Assembly (NCBI GenBank): GCA_038240295.1
Contig: JBBSDW010000036.1
Location: forward strand, 1-23,513
From: JABDDM01 sp038240295
GTDB taxonomy: Bacteria; Bacteroidota; Ignavibacteria; Palsa-1295
Length of the DNA: 23,513 nucleotides
Direction: 5' to 3'
Positions 8,229 to 15,957 of the stretch are shown here, piece after piece (the first letter of the stretch is position 1; each line of letters opens with the position of its first letter). A program made the translations under genes and the position numbers. The notes beneath the pieces are model-generated. The model had not been told where the DNA came from and did no database searches. It saw nothing but the letters and a program-made list of their open reading frames with translations.

Positions 8229-9878
8229 TCAACCTGCGTATTCGACCAACTCAAGCCGCTTCTGAAGATTGCGACGAACGAACTGATCGAAGACGAGCGC
8301 GAGCGTTAGCACGAATGCAAGTGCTGCCCAATACCGGACAGGATCATGGTAGCAGAAATGGACGATGGTGAAGAGGAGGGCGAGCGGCACGATCATCAAC
8401 GCGAATATCAGAACAAATCGAGAAACCGTGTTCTTCTGTTGCTTGCGCTGCTCCGAAAAAGGGATCTTGGGTACGAAGAGCATCTGCAGTTCGAGGATTA
8501 ATTGTGCGATGCCTCCAAGCATCAGCATGTGCATGACCGCGCTCGCGATCGGCATGTAAAAGCAAAGCGCAACTGTTAGTGCAGCGAGGTAGGGAATGAA
8601 GATCAGGATCTGCACGATATTTCTCGCACCCAGCACAAGCCGCGCGCGGTCGATCGGTACTGCAAAGAAGATCCAGCTGGCTTTGTACGATTCCGATTGC
8701 GCGATCTGCTGCATGATCAAGAGCGGCGAAAGCATTGCGATCAGGTAGAGAAAATTCGCCTGGACAATCTCCTTGACATTTACGGCAAAGGGATCGCGAA
8801 TCGAGCCCTCGCTTACCGCAATGAGAAAATAGATCGCCGTGATCGGAAGCCACGAAAACAGGCCCAGACGAAACTTCGAATCGAATCGAAATTGCGAGCG
8901 GAAGATCCTCCAGACTGCCTTCGATTCGTGTGACCGTAAAAAGATCGAGGCAAAGATCGAGCGTTCGCTTCCGGCATTTCCTCCCATCCGCTTGGTTTCT
9001 TCAACGCTCGATTGCGCCAGGTCTTCGACAGCGATACGATAGCTCTTAGCCAACAACAGGTGACTGGCCGTTACGAAAAAAAAGAACGACACGAGCGCTG
9101 CGATAGCAAGCAGGCCAATGTCCGGCAGATGATTGCCGAGTGTGAGTTCGGGGAATGACGCGAACCAGTAGGCAGGGAAAAGCTTGAGGAGCGGCTGCGT
9201 CGCGAGTGTGTAATCATCGAGCTTTGCGTGCCAAACGACTCGAGGCAGGAACACAAAACTGAGCGTGACGATAAACGAAGCACCAAACTGCGCGTAGCCG
9301 ATGATCCTCATCATTTGCCTGCGCACGACGACCTTGATGATGAGCGAATAAAAGAAAATGACCGCCATCGCACTCGTGATCGCCGCGAGTGCAGCGGAGA
9401 AGATCGTTGCCGCAAACGCGAGGATATAGGGTGAGCCTCCTCGGAGCGAAGCCATCACCGCAGAAGGCGTTGCAATAAGCAGGGTCGGAAGGAGCGTATA
9501 AACCGCAATGATGAGCAGCCGCGAAAAATAGAACGTCTCGCTCGTGATCGGGAATGGTGAGAGAACGTCGGTTTCGTTCGGCGAAAGAAATCCAGTGCCG
9601 AAGGCGAGAAAAATATTCGATGCAGCGATCAGCATCACATACATCATCACGATTGCCGTCACTGCGAGTGCCGAGTATGGCTCGGTATTGTTCTTGTACA
9701 GTGGCACCAGCATCAACCCAATGATCAGGTAGGAAAATACCGAAAAAAAGAACCACCAAAAGCTACTTTTTCTTTTGCCCTTCGAATAGCGCATCGATGA
9801 CGTACGCCATTCGCTCTTGAGCGAAAATTTAGCGAGCGTCTTAGCCTGGGCGAAGTCGATAGAAGCAATCAAAGCCAT
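8229..9878 (-). CDS. ABC transporter permease, about 12 transmembrane segments
   Basis: 549 aa, very hydrophobic. Six predicted membrane segments (about residues 38-277) are followed by a charged soluble loop (about 280-335) and about five or six further segments (about 340-532), an arrangement like two fused ABC-2-type permease halves. No binding-protein or ATPase motif is present in it. It starts 5 bp after the stop of an ABC ATPase gene, so it is almost certainly that protein's membrane partner. The substrate cannot be read from the sequence; export of a lipid, polysaccharide or drug would be typical of the family (inference). The ATG at 9878 is chosen by the tight spacing; no good SD precedes it. 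Confidence 0.8.
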   Translation of the reverse strand: MALIASIDFAQAKTLAKFSLKSEWRTSSMRYSKGKRKSSFWWFFFSVFSYLIIGLMLVPLYKNNTEPYSALAVTAIVMMYVMLIAASNIFLAFGTGFLSPNETDVLSPFPITSETFYFSRLLIIAVYTLLPTLLIATPSAVMASLRGGSPYILAFAATIFSAALAAITSAMAVIFFYSLIIKVVVRRQMMRIIGYAQFGASFIVTLSFVFLPRVVWHAKLDDYTLATQPLLKLFPAYWFASFPELTLGNHLPDIGLLAIAALVSFFFFVTASHLLLAKSYRIAVEDLAQSSVEETKRMGGNAGSERSIFASIFLRSHESKAVWRIFRSQFRFDSKFRLGLFSWLPITAIYFLIAVSEGSIRDPFAVNVKEIVQANFLYLIAMLSPLLIMQQIAQSESYKASWIFFAVPIDRARLVLGARNIVQILIFIPYLAALTVALCFYMPIASAVMHMLMLGGIAQLILELQMLFVPKIPFSEQRKQQKNTVSRFVLIFALMIVPLALLFTIVHFCYHDPVRYWAALAFVLTLALVFDQFVRRNLQKRLELVEYAG

Positions 9879-9883
9879 ACGGA

Positions 9884-10654
9884 TCAGAAGGAGGAAAGTG
9901 CGCGAAGCACATCGTCGGTCGCTCGCTGAATGTCGGCGCCGTTCGTGAGCTTATTGAAAGCAAGTTCGAGCGTCGGCTGACCCGAGAGAGCGAGCAACTG
10001 CTGTGGAGTGCCGATCGCAACAAGCCTGCCTTTGTCGAGAATACCGATCCGGTCACAGAGCCGCTCAACCACATCGAGCACATGCGAACAGAAAAAGAGC
10101 GTCTTGCCGCGCGAAGCAAATTTGCGCAGTACTTCTTTGAAAATGAGTGCGGCGTTTGCATCGAGTCCGCTAAGGGGTTCATCGAGGATCAATACGTCAG
10201 GGTTGTGAAGCAGCGCGGCGATGATCACCACTTTTTGCTTCATCCCTTTTGAAAACTCATTCAAAAGCTTCTTACGATCTTCGAGAGAAATACCAAAAAG
10301 TTCGAACAGCTCATCGCGCTGCGAATGAGCGCGATGCATCTCCATGTGACGAAGTTCTGCGACAAGATCGATATATTCATCGGCAGTCAGGCTCTCATAG
10401 AGCAACGCATTTTCCGGAATATAGCCCATCCGCTTTTTGACCTCGATCGGATGCTCGGTAACATCGACGCCATCGATCAGGACTTTCCCTGTAGTCGGTT
10501 TCGTGAGCCCCGTCAGCACTTTCACCGTGCTCGATTTGCCTGCGCCGTTGGGGCCGAGCAGGCCAAAGATCTCGCCCGTCTCGACGCGAATGCTTAAATC
10601 TTCGACGGCAAGAAATTCGCCGTACGACTTACTCAGATGTAGAAGTTCGATCAT
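9884..10654 (-). CDS. ABC transporter ATP-binding protein
   Basis: 256 aa, a single nucleotide-binding domain of the CcmA/ABC-2 exporter type. Walker A is GPNGAGKSS (residues 34-42), the signature region is FSKGMKQ (134-140, the common LSxGMxQ variant), Walker B plus catalytic glutamate is LILDEP (E159), and the switch histidine is H191 in SHVLD. It is cytoplasmic and powers the permease encoded 5 bp downstream. Its ATG is 1 nt after the stop of the upstream lipoprotein gene (TGA-T-ATG), so all three genes form a tight operon transcribed leftward. The substrate is unknown. Confidence 0.93.
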   Translation of the reverse strand: MIELLHLSKSYGEFLAVEDLSIRVETGEIFGLLGPNGAGKSSTVKVLTGLTKPTTGKVLIDGVDVTEHPIEVKKRMGYIPENALLYESLTADEYIDLVAELRHMEMHRAHSQRDELFELFGISLEDRKKLLNEFSKGMKQKVVIIAALLHNPDVLILDEPLSGLDANAALIFKEVLRKFASRGKTLFFCSHVLDVVERLCDRIGILDKGRLVAIGTPQQLLALSGQPTLELAFNKLTNGADIQRATDDVLRALSSF

Positions 10655-10655
10655 A

Positions 10656-11555
10656 TCAGTTTGTTGGGACCTTGATCTTTACCGTCATGTCATCTCGATT
10701 TGCGCGAATGGTCGAATATTCGATCGAGAGTTCGTTTTTGCCAGTGCGCGCCTCGATCGTCCTCGGAAGCAAAATGCCATCGTGAATGGTGGGATCCTGA
10801 TAATGGATCGTCATGAGTGCTGCCCGGCTCTGGATCTCATCGGCGCCGACGATTCCCTGCCATCGCTGGAATTCGCTGACGTTAAGTCCTGCGATCGGGA
10901 TGACTTCCGAAGCATCGGGAATTGCACCATGAAGATAAATTGCCTCCGTAAGCGATTGAAGCGTATGCTGTATGATCAATATATGATCGTTCTCGTTGGT
11001 CGAAAGCAGCATGATCGAATCCTGTGGATTCACATCATCGGCGCCCGGAGCGAGACCATAAAGTGCGTCGTTGAGAAGCGAGAGCGAGACGCCTTTCATC
11101 TGCGTGAGCGATTCGAGCGAGTGCGCGTCGGTTGCGCCATGGAAAGCATCGCCGTTGAGCGAGTTATAAAAAAAGTATTGCGTTGGCGATGCAAGAAACC
11201 GCGCAACGGCAATTCCAAATGGGCCGGTGATGATGATGCTGAGCGAATCGGCACGATTCGAATTATGCAGCGAACTCTCGGCATCAAGCCTCTTGCTGCT
11301 TAAGGTGAAATTTGCGTTCTGGCTTGTCACATCGTTTGCAACCGTCATCGAGCCCTCGGCATAAAGCGCACGAGCAGCGACCGATGAACGATCGAGCCAG
11401 TTCAGCACTTGATCGATCTTCACGCGATGCTGATCGATCACGGGATGCGGAAGGCCGGTGTTGCGTGTTGTCCTAACGCTTGTCGTACAACCTTGCGCGA
11501 AGAACACGACGCAAACGAGAGACGCCACTGATTTCGAAAGCAAGGACTTTGTCAC
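10656..11555 (-). CDS. DUF4292-like outer-membrane lipoprotein
   Basis: 299 aa from GTG at 11555. The lipoprotein signal peptide ends in the lipobox AQGC (C23). The body resembles the DUF4292 family (LolA/LolB/LppX-like half-barrel) in its pattern of strands: an early EGSMTVAN strand, FTLSSKR, then DSLSIIITGPFGIAVARFL and a stretch with YFFYN, followed by a helix around LNDALYGLAP. The assignment rests on pattern only. It is the first gene of an operon with an ABC ATPase and permease, so it may act as the periplasmic or outer-membrane partner that receives or shields a hydrophobic substrate (inference). In Bacteroidetes, DUF4292 genes are often found near envC; here an envC-like gene lies about 5 kb away. 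It diverges from the hydrolase gene across only 31 bp. Confidence 0.75.
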   Translation of the reverse strand: MTKSLLSKSVASLVCVVFFAQGCTTSVRTTRNTGLPHPVIDQHRVKIDQVLNWLDRSSVAARALYAEGSMTVANDVTSQNANFTLSSKRLDAESSLHNSNRADSLSIIITGPFGIAVARFLASPTQYFFYNSLNGDAFHGATDAHSLESLTQMKGVSLSLLNDALYGLAPGADDVNPQDSIMLLSTNENDHILIIQHTLQSLTEAIYLHGAIPDASEVIPIAGLNVSEFQRWQGIVGADEIQSRAALMTIHYQDPTIHDGILLPRTIEARTGKNELSIEYSTIRANRDDMTVKIKVPTN

Positions 11556-11586
11556 GATGTTGAAAGCTTTTTGAATTTCATTTGAG

Positions 11587-12741
11587 GTGATAAACTCAAC
11601 TTATGCCTTAACCGTGCAGTCCGTGTTACGAATTTTTTTGTTGGTCATCTGCTTCGCGCTCATTCTTGCCGCTCACCAGGTTGAAGCGCAAACGAGGGGA
11701 GTAAGTCATCGTGAAATCTCATTTCTCTCCGATGATACACTCTTGCTGCACGGCACCTTGTGGCTTCCTGCGCAACGCAAAACAAGAGTGCCATGCGTCG
11801 TATTCGTTCATGGTTCGGGCCCGCAAACACGGGATGAAGCGAGCAAAGTGTTCGTATACGATTCAAGCTTTCGCAACCATCGGTATGACTGGTCAAAAAT
11901 CAACATTCAGAACGTGAGCCTCGAAGTGGGTCGTGCCAAAATACTAATGGCATTGCTCGGCAAAGACACGCTCGCGCCCGGTGATGGCCGTTTTGTTCGC
12001 TATGAAGATTCGCTCTATCTTTTTCGAGACATTGCCGTTGCGCTCGCACATGCCGGGATCGCAAGCCTCACGTATGACAAACGATCCTACACGTACGGAA
12101 AGAAATTACTCGCGCAGGGCCTGCCAGCCGACCCGGCGGCGCTCGGAGGTTTGGACGATTATGTTCGCGATCTTGAGGTGACCGTGCAATTTGTGCGAAG
12201 GCAATCTGAAATCGACCCGCAACGCATCTTTCTTCTGGGACACAGTGAAGGCGCCTCCGGCATCGCGCAGCGTGCAGCGCTTGATCTAAAGGGTCTTGTT
12301 CGCGGCGTCATTCTGCTGGCGGCCTCAAGCGAACCGATTGATGCGACCTTCCACGATCAACTTCAGGACACGCAGGCCGGCACGATCGTCGATAGCCTGT
12401 TGCATCTCATTCGAACGAACGCTCCGCACTCGGATAATTTCTGGGTGCTGAATGCTTCGGGAAGTTACTGGAAGTCCTGGATGCGAATGACCGATAGCAC
12501 CGTCGCCTATACAAAGGCAATCAAGTGCCCGATGCTTCTTATACAGGGAGGACTTGATCTCAACGTGCACGAGCGCAATGCGGAGTTCTTCGATTCGGTC
12601 ATGATGGTTTCGAGACCTAAGAAAGATTATGAAGTCAAGATCTATCCCGGGCTCGATCACTTCATGCGACTGCCGTGGGAGAAGCAGGTTGACGAACGCG
12701 TACCCGAAGCGATCATTCGCTGGGTTAAGAATCACTCATAA
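11587..12741 (+). CDS. exported alpha/beta-hydrolase (serine hydrolase/esterase-like)
   Basis: 384 aa from the first GTG; in-frame GTG codons at 11614 and 11623 would give a shorter, equally good signal peptide (LRIFLLVICFALILAA, cleavage near VEAQ). The alpha/beta-hydrolase core shows an oxyanion-hole motif HGSGP (75-79), a nucleophile elbow GHSEG (S220), an acid residue D324 in QGGLDLNV, and H358 in GLDHF, so the catalytic triad looks complete. A lid-like insertion lies between the oxyanion motif and residue 150. The family includes esterases and dienelactone-hydrolase or dipeptidyl-peptidase-like enzymes; the substrate is not predictable. It is likely periplasmic. It ends just before a strong terminator and faces the Spy-like gene. 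Confidence 0.85.
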   Translation: MINSTYALTVQSVLRIFLLVICFALILAAHQVEAQTRGVSHREISFLSDDTLLLHGTLWLPAQRKTRVPCVVFVHGSGPQTRDEASKVFVYDSSFRNHRYDWSKINIQNVSLEVGRAKILMALLGKDTLAPGDGRFVRYEDSLYLFRDIAVALAHAGIASLTYDKRSYTYGKKLLAQGLPADPAALGGLDDYVRDLEVTVQFVRRQSEIDPQRIFLLGHSEGASGIAQRAALDLKGLVRGVILLAASSEPIDATFHDQLQDTQAGTIVDSLLHLIRTNAPHSDNFWVLNASGSYWKSWMRMTDSTVAYTKAIKCPMLLIQGGLDLNVHERNAEFFDSVMMVSRPKKDYEVKIYPGLDHFMRLPWEKQVDERVPEAIIRWVKNHS

Positions 12742-12755
12742 ATAAAAGAGCTAAA

Positions 12756-12782
12756 AAAGAGGAGCAACAGCTGCTCCTCTTT
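12756..12782. terminator. bidirectional rho-independent terminator
   Basis: Perfect 11-bp stem (AAAGAGGAGCA / TGCTCCTCTTT) with loop ACAGC, between the convergent hydrolase and Spy-like genes. On the minus strand the stem runs into six T, a strong U-tract; on the plus strand the tract is only about three T. Confidence 0.9.
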
Positions 12783-12809
12783 CGCATCGCGTTTGCATTC
12801 TCTCCAGAT

Positions 12810-13550
12810 CTACCAGCCGCGATGATGTACCCAAATTGCATATTGATCTGCCGTCAAGCGTGCCTTGACGAAGGCATCGAGTTCATCCAGACAGGGCTGA
12901 ATGGAAGTGCGCAGTTGTGCGCGGATGGGCGCTGTCTCGGTCATGTAGGTTGATACTGCCGAATCAAGCAACGCATGTGCGGAGTCGCGGGTGATGAGGC
13001 CTGAGTCTAGCTCCGAGCGAATCGCGGTCCGGCGTGCAGCGAATGCTGTGCGATAAGGGACAAGCTCGGTGCGGTACGCGGCCAGCACTGTATCGGCACA
13101 TGCGTGCAGCATCGACATAGCAGTATCGACCGATAGCTTTTGGGCACTCGTCAACTGCAACGAATCGACCCACGACATTCTGCCATTGCGATCACCATCG
13201 CCGCGATGTCCGCGATCGTCCTCACGACCAAATCCGTGGCCTCGTCGCCCGAGATCACGATCGAAGCCGCTATGACGAGCGCTATCGGCGGGATTATTGG
13301 TTGCCTGACAATCGGAATCGTCGAGGAATAACGAGAATTGCGGAGCGTCGAAGTCGGCGCCAAATAGTAATACGTCATCAGGCATACCTGCCGTCCATGG
13401 AGTCAGGAATTGCTGAACCGCGGTAGTTGATGTTGTCGTAGAATTTGGCTCGGTCGAGTATTTTGCGCAACCCGATAACAGGAGTGCGCTTAAGCATGTG
13501 GTGGTTAGTAGAGCAGTCCAGCGACTGCGCAGGCGAGTTTCGGTTTGCAT
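12810..13550 (-). CDS. lipoprotein with Spy/CpxP-like LTxxQ motifs and a His/Arg/Asp/Gly-rich linker
   Basis: 246 aa from ATG at 13550, which has GGAAAG close upstream; the longer frame to 13631 adds residues unlike a leader. The lipoprotein signal ends in the lipobox LSGC (C28). Residues about 93-124 are low complexity, rich in G, R, D and H (RGHGFGRED, RGHRGDGD). The C-terminal half is helical with two LTxxQ motifs, LTSAQ (133-137) and LTADQ (232-236), the hallmark of the Spy/CpxP periplasmic chaperone and stress family. Known members are soluble periplasmic proteins, so a lipid-anchored form with a possible metal-binding linker is unusual. Function is inferred only: envelope stress protection or metal binding. 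It is monocistronic, between the shared terminator and the divergent flavoprotein gene. Confidence 0.75.
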   Translation of the reverse strand: MQTETRLRSRWTALLTTTCLSALLLSGCAKYSTEPNSTTTSTTAVQQFLTPWTAGMPDDVLLFGADFDAPQFSLFLDDSDCQATNNPADSARHSGFDRDLGRRGHGFGREDDRGHRGDGDRNGRMSWVDSLQLTSAQKLSVDTAMSMLHACADTVLAAYRTELVPYRTAFAARRTAIRSELDSGLITRDSAHALLDSAVSTYMTETAPIRAQLRTSIQPCLDELDAFVKARLTADQYAIWVHHRGW

Positions 13551-13729
13551 TTGTCTTTCCAGATTAGAAATCGATTTTTTGTTGATATCAGTGGCTTCTA
13601 TGTAAGTAAAGACACACCGCGCCGTAAACAAAAAACACGCAAAGACAAAATGAATGATTTGTAACTAACGTTAATGCTTCAGAGTATCGGAGCGTTGTTT
13701 GCCGTCAGCAATTTATAAAGCTACTCGCG

Positions 13730-15019
13730 GTGCCAGAAGCAGAGAAACGAATCGTCATCATCGGAGGAGGAGCAGCAGGGATCTTCGCGGCGCTCGGTGC
13801 GGCTAACGAAGCCAGTCTTGAGACGCGTGTTTCAATCACGCTTCTCGAGCGCAACCCACGACTTGGGATCAAGATCCTGATCTCGGGCGGCGGCAAGTGC
13901 AATATCACTCATGCCGGTCCAGTCGATAAAGTCCTCAAGGAGGGTTTTCTCTTTAAGAACGAACTGCGCTTTCTGAAATATGCGATGCATGAGTATCGCA
14001 ATGACGATGTCCTTGCCTTGCTCTTAAAACAAGGCGTGTATTATCACACTCGCGAAAATGGTCGCATTTTCCCAAACACGCGAAGCGCCGAGCATGTACT
14101 TGAGGCCTTCGAACGCGAGCTTGCTGAAAAAGAGATCGACGTTGTGCTTTCATCACGTGTGACAAGTATTGATCCTGTTGGCGAAGGATGGCAGGTACAG
14201 ACGGAGCGCGTGAACTTGGTCGCGGATGCGGTAATCATTGCTACAGGCGGCATCAGTTATTCGAGGGTCGGCACAACGGGCGATGGGATTCGCTATGCGG
14301 AAGCGCTCGGTGAAGCGACTGAACCGCTAATGAGTGCGCTCGCACCGATCTATCTTAAGCTCAAACCTCCAGAAGAACTTCAGGGCGTCGCGATTCGCGA
14401 AGGTGAACTCCAACTATCGCAGGCCAACAAAAAACTCGTTGCGAAAAAAGGAGATTTTCTTTTCACGCATCGGGGGCTCTCGGGTCCGGCAGCGCTCGAT
14501 ATCAGTCGATATGCTTCGATAGCATTATTACGTGGAGATGTCATGATCACTGCCTCGCTCATCGATCGCGAGCCTGAAAAATTTCGTCAGGAGCTAAGTC
14601 ACTTGCAGGAATCGCGAGGTGCTCAACAGCTCAGCACATGGCTCGAAGAGATGTTGCCAAATCGTATCGTAGCCTATGTGCTCGGTGCGGCCTCGATCGA
14701 CGAGCGTCAGAGATGGAATCAACTGAGCAAAGAAAGCCGAAATCGGCTTTTTGATGCATTGACAAAATTTCCCTTGGGCGAGATCGAAGAGGTCCCGATC
14801 GAACGCGGCGAGGTAACTGCCGGCGGGGTCTCGCTTGAAGAGATTGACCCCAAGACAATGATGTCGAAAAAACTTCCCGGGCTTTTTATGGCCGGCGAAA
14901 TGCTCGATGTCGCCGGCGAGATCGGTGGTTTCAATCTTCAGGCCGCCTACTCGACCGGTTGGGTCGCCGGCCGTTCGGCGATGCGGTTACTTTTAACAGA
15001 ACATGCTGCCCCAATATAA
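13730..15019 (+). CDS. HI0933/YhiN-family FAD-dependent oxidoreductase
   Basis: 429 aa from GTG. The N-terminal FAD-binding Rossmann motif is IGGGAAGIF (G12-x-G14-x-x-G17). Other family signatures are SGGGKCNITH, ATGGISYSRVGTTGDG, and the C-terminal blocks EVTAGGVSLEEIDPKTM and GEIGGFNLQAAYSTG, which close the FAD site. This matches the BaiN/RdsA (HI0933, YhiN) family. Characterised members are few, and the true substrate in this organism is unknown, so no gene symbol is given. Cytoplasmic, monocistronic, followed by two hairpins. It diverges from the Spy-like gene across 179 bp in which I see no clear promoter. Confidence 0.92.
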   Translation: MPEAEKRIVIIGGGAAGIFAALGAANEASLETRVSITLLERNPRLGIKILISGGGKCNITHAGPVDKVLKEGFLFKNELRFLKYAMHEYRNDDVLALLLKQGVYYHTRENGRIFPNTRSAEHVLEAFERELAEKEIDVVLSSRVTSIDPVGEGWQVQTERVNLVADAVIIATGGISYSRVGTTGDGIRYAEALGEATEPLMSALAPIYLKLKPPEELQGVAIREGELQLSQANKKLVAKKGDFLFTHRGLSGPAALDISRYASIALLRGDVMITASLIDREPEKFRQELSHLQESRGAQQLSTWLEEMLPNRIVAYVLGAASIDERQRWNQLSKESRNRLFDALTKFPLGEIEEVPIERGEVTAGGVSLEEIDPKTMMSKKLPGLFMAGEMLDVAGEIGGFNLQAAYSTGWVAGRSAMRLLLTEHAAPI

Positions 15020-15020
15020 A

Positions 15021-15078
15021 CTGAAAAGAGCCGCCTCTTTGGAAGCGGGCCTTTTCAGCGTTCGCGGCTTTGGCCGCG
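15021..15078. terminator. tandem stem-loops after the flavoprotein gene
   Basis: The first hairpin joins CTGAAAAG (15021-15028) to CTTTTCAG (15051-15058) around an imperfect GC-rich inner stem. The second is CGCGGC-TTTG-GCCGCG (15063-15078). Both lie between convergent genes and are well placed to stop transcription, but neither has a long U-tract on either strand. Confidence 0.55.
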
Positions 15079-15129
15079 AGGGGATTAAGTAGTTGTTGTT
15101 GTGACGAATCTGATAAACTTTTCCTGCGA

Positions 15130-15552
15130 TCAATCCTGACGTTTGTTGACCACGGTCTGGATGGTCACTGCCGCAGGCGCTTCGAGGGTCTCGACACCGA
15201 AATCGCAAACGACCTGGGTTGCCTGCGAGGCAGCCGGGGTTTCAACCAGGGTGTCCTTGGTGATGACCTCTGGTCCTTCTAGGTGAACCCAATATTTGTG
15301 CGAAGGCTTGAGCACGACCAAGTAGGTGCCGCTTGCAGAATTCGAACGGCTTGCGGTGATCTCCTGCGCGGTGTCGGCAGCAGCGCGAACGCTCACCTTG
15401 ACCGATACCGGGTTGCCGGTCTCGTTCGAACGAACGGTACCTTTCATGACTACGACAGCCTGCTGGAATTGAGCCTGGCTTTTTTCAACATTCATGAACA
15501 TCGCACTTAAGGCGACAACAGCTACGGCGAAGTTGGTGGCAAAGAATTTCAT
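15130..15552 (-). CDS. small secreted protein with carboxypeptidase-regulatory-like Ig fold
   Basis: 140 aa. A signal peptide (MKFFATNFAVAVVALSAMF, cleavage near SQAQ) precedes one small beta domain: VMKGTVRSNETGNPVSVKV, then SNSASGTYLVVLKPSHKYWVHLEG. This resembles the carboxypeptidase-regulatory/transthyretin-like module found at the front of many Bacteroidota outer-membrane proteins, but here it stands alone with a short tail and no sorting domain or membrane anchor. It is likely periplasmic or secreted. No SD. The upstream region holds a sigma-54-like promoter and two dyads (15717-15834), so its expression is probably conditional (inference). Function unknown. Confidence 0.75.
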   Translation of the reverse strand: MKFFATNFAVAVVALSAMFMNVEKSQAQFQQAVVVMKGTVRSNETGNPVSVKVSVRAAADTAQEITASRSNSASGTYLVVLKPSHKYWVHLEGPEVITKDTLVETPAASQATQVVCDFGVETLEAPAAVTIQTVVNKRQD

Positions 15553-15716
15553 CTCGAGTAGTATTTGCGTTAGTAAAGAAGTTATCGTTTGAAAGAAGCA
15601 GGTGATTATTGTTGGTCGCTTCTAACGCTGCAAAGTCCTTAAAACAGGGTTACTTGGTGATTCTCAGATTGTTAGTGTCCAGTAAACACTTCAAATCTTG
15701 TCTCTGAGATACTTAA

Positions 15717-15736
15717 TTGCCACTTGAGTGCCAAAA
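15717..15736 (-). promoter_or_regulatory. sigma-54 (-24/-12) promoter-like element
   Basis: On the minus strand the site reads TGGCACT-CAAG-TGGCA, against the consensus TGGCACG-N4-TTGCW: 10 of 12 fixed positions match, and the essential GG and GC are 10 bp apart. The predicted start of transcription is near 15707, giving a leader of about 155 nt before the gene at 15552. Caveat: the element is itself nearly palindromic (CACT-TG-AGTG), so it could instead be an operator. Confidence 0.5.
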
Positions 15737-15763
15737 TATCAGTGGGAGTGAAGTTTCGTCAGA

Positions 15764-15782
15764 TTGTCGCAACCTCGGACAA
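15764..15782. promoter_or_regulatory. dyad TTGTC-N9-GACAA, proximal copy
   Basis: Inverted repeat of 19 bp centred at about -66 from the predicted sigma-54 start, a usual place for an enhancer-binding-protein site. Confidence 0.45.
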
Positions 15783-15815
15783 CCAGCCTTTCTCGCTTTG
15801 ACGCAGATTTAGCCA

Positions 15816-15834
15816 TTGTCCAGAATCGGGACAA
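15816..15834. promoter_or_regulatory. dyad TTGTC-N9-GACAA, distal copy
   Basis: Second inverted repeat with the same half-sites and the same 9-bp spacer, 52 bp (about five helical turns) from the first, centred at about -118. Here the arms extend to TTGTCC/GGACAA. I see nothing else of note in the rest of the 405-bp gap (15553-15957). Confidence 0.45.
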
Positions 15835-15957
15835 AAGCCGTGGCCGCTTAATTCTCTGATAATCTTGCGACCTGAACAAAAGTGGACGTTTTGGCAGAAC
15901 GTGATCCGGACTGAAGTCTCAGGTGTACGCAACCTTTGAGCAACCGCTCGTAATCCC

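Noticed and set aside
10437..11303. 288-residue plus-strand frame opposite the ATPase and lipoprotein genes
   Set aside because: It covers two well-supported genes on the other strand, has a Cys/Arg-rich composition typical of an antisense frame, and shows no domain.
13551..13729. promoters in the gap between the Spy-like and flavoprotein genes
   Set aside because: TTGTTT and TTTATAAAG strings are present, but spacing fits neither sigma-70 nor Bacteroidota consensus.
15890..15910. TTTTGGCAGAACGTGATC on the plus strand as a sigma-54 site
   Set aside because: The -12 GC is missing at the needed distance and no plus-strand gene follows.
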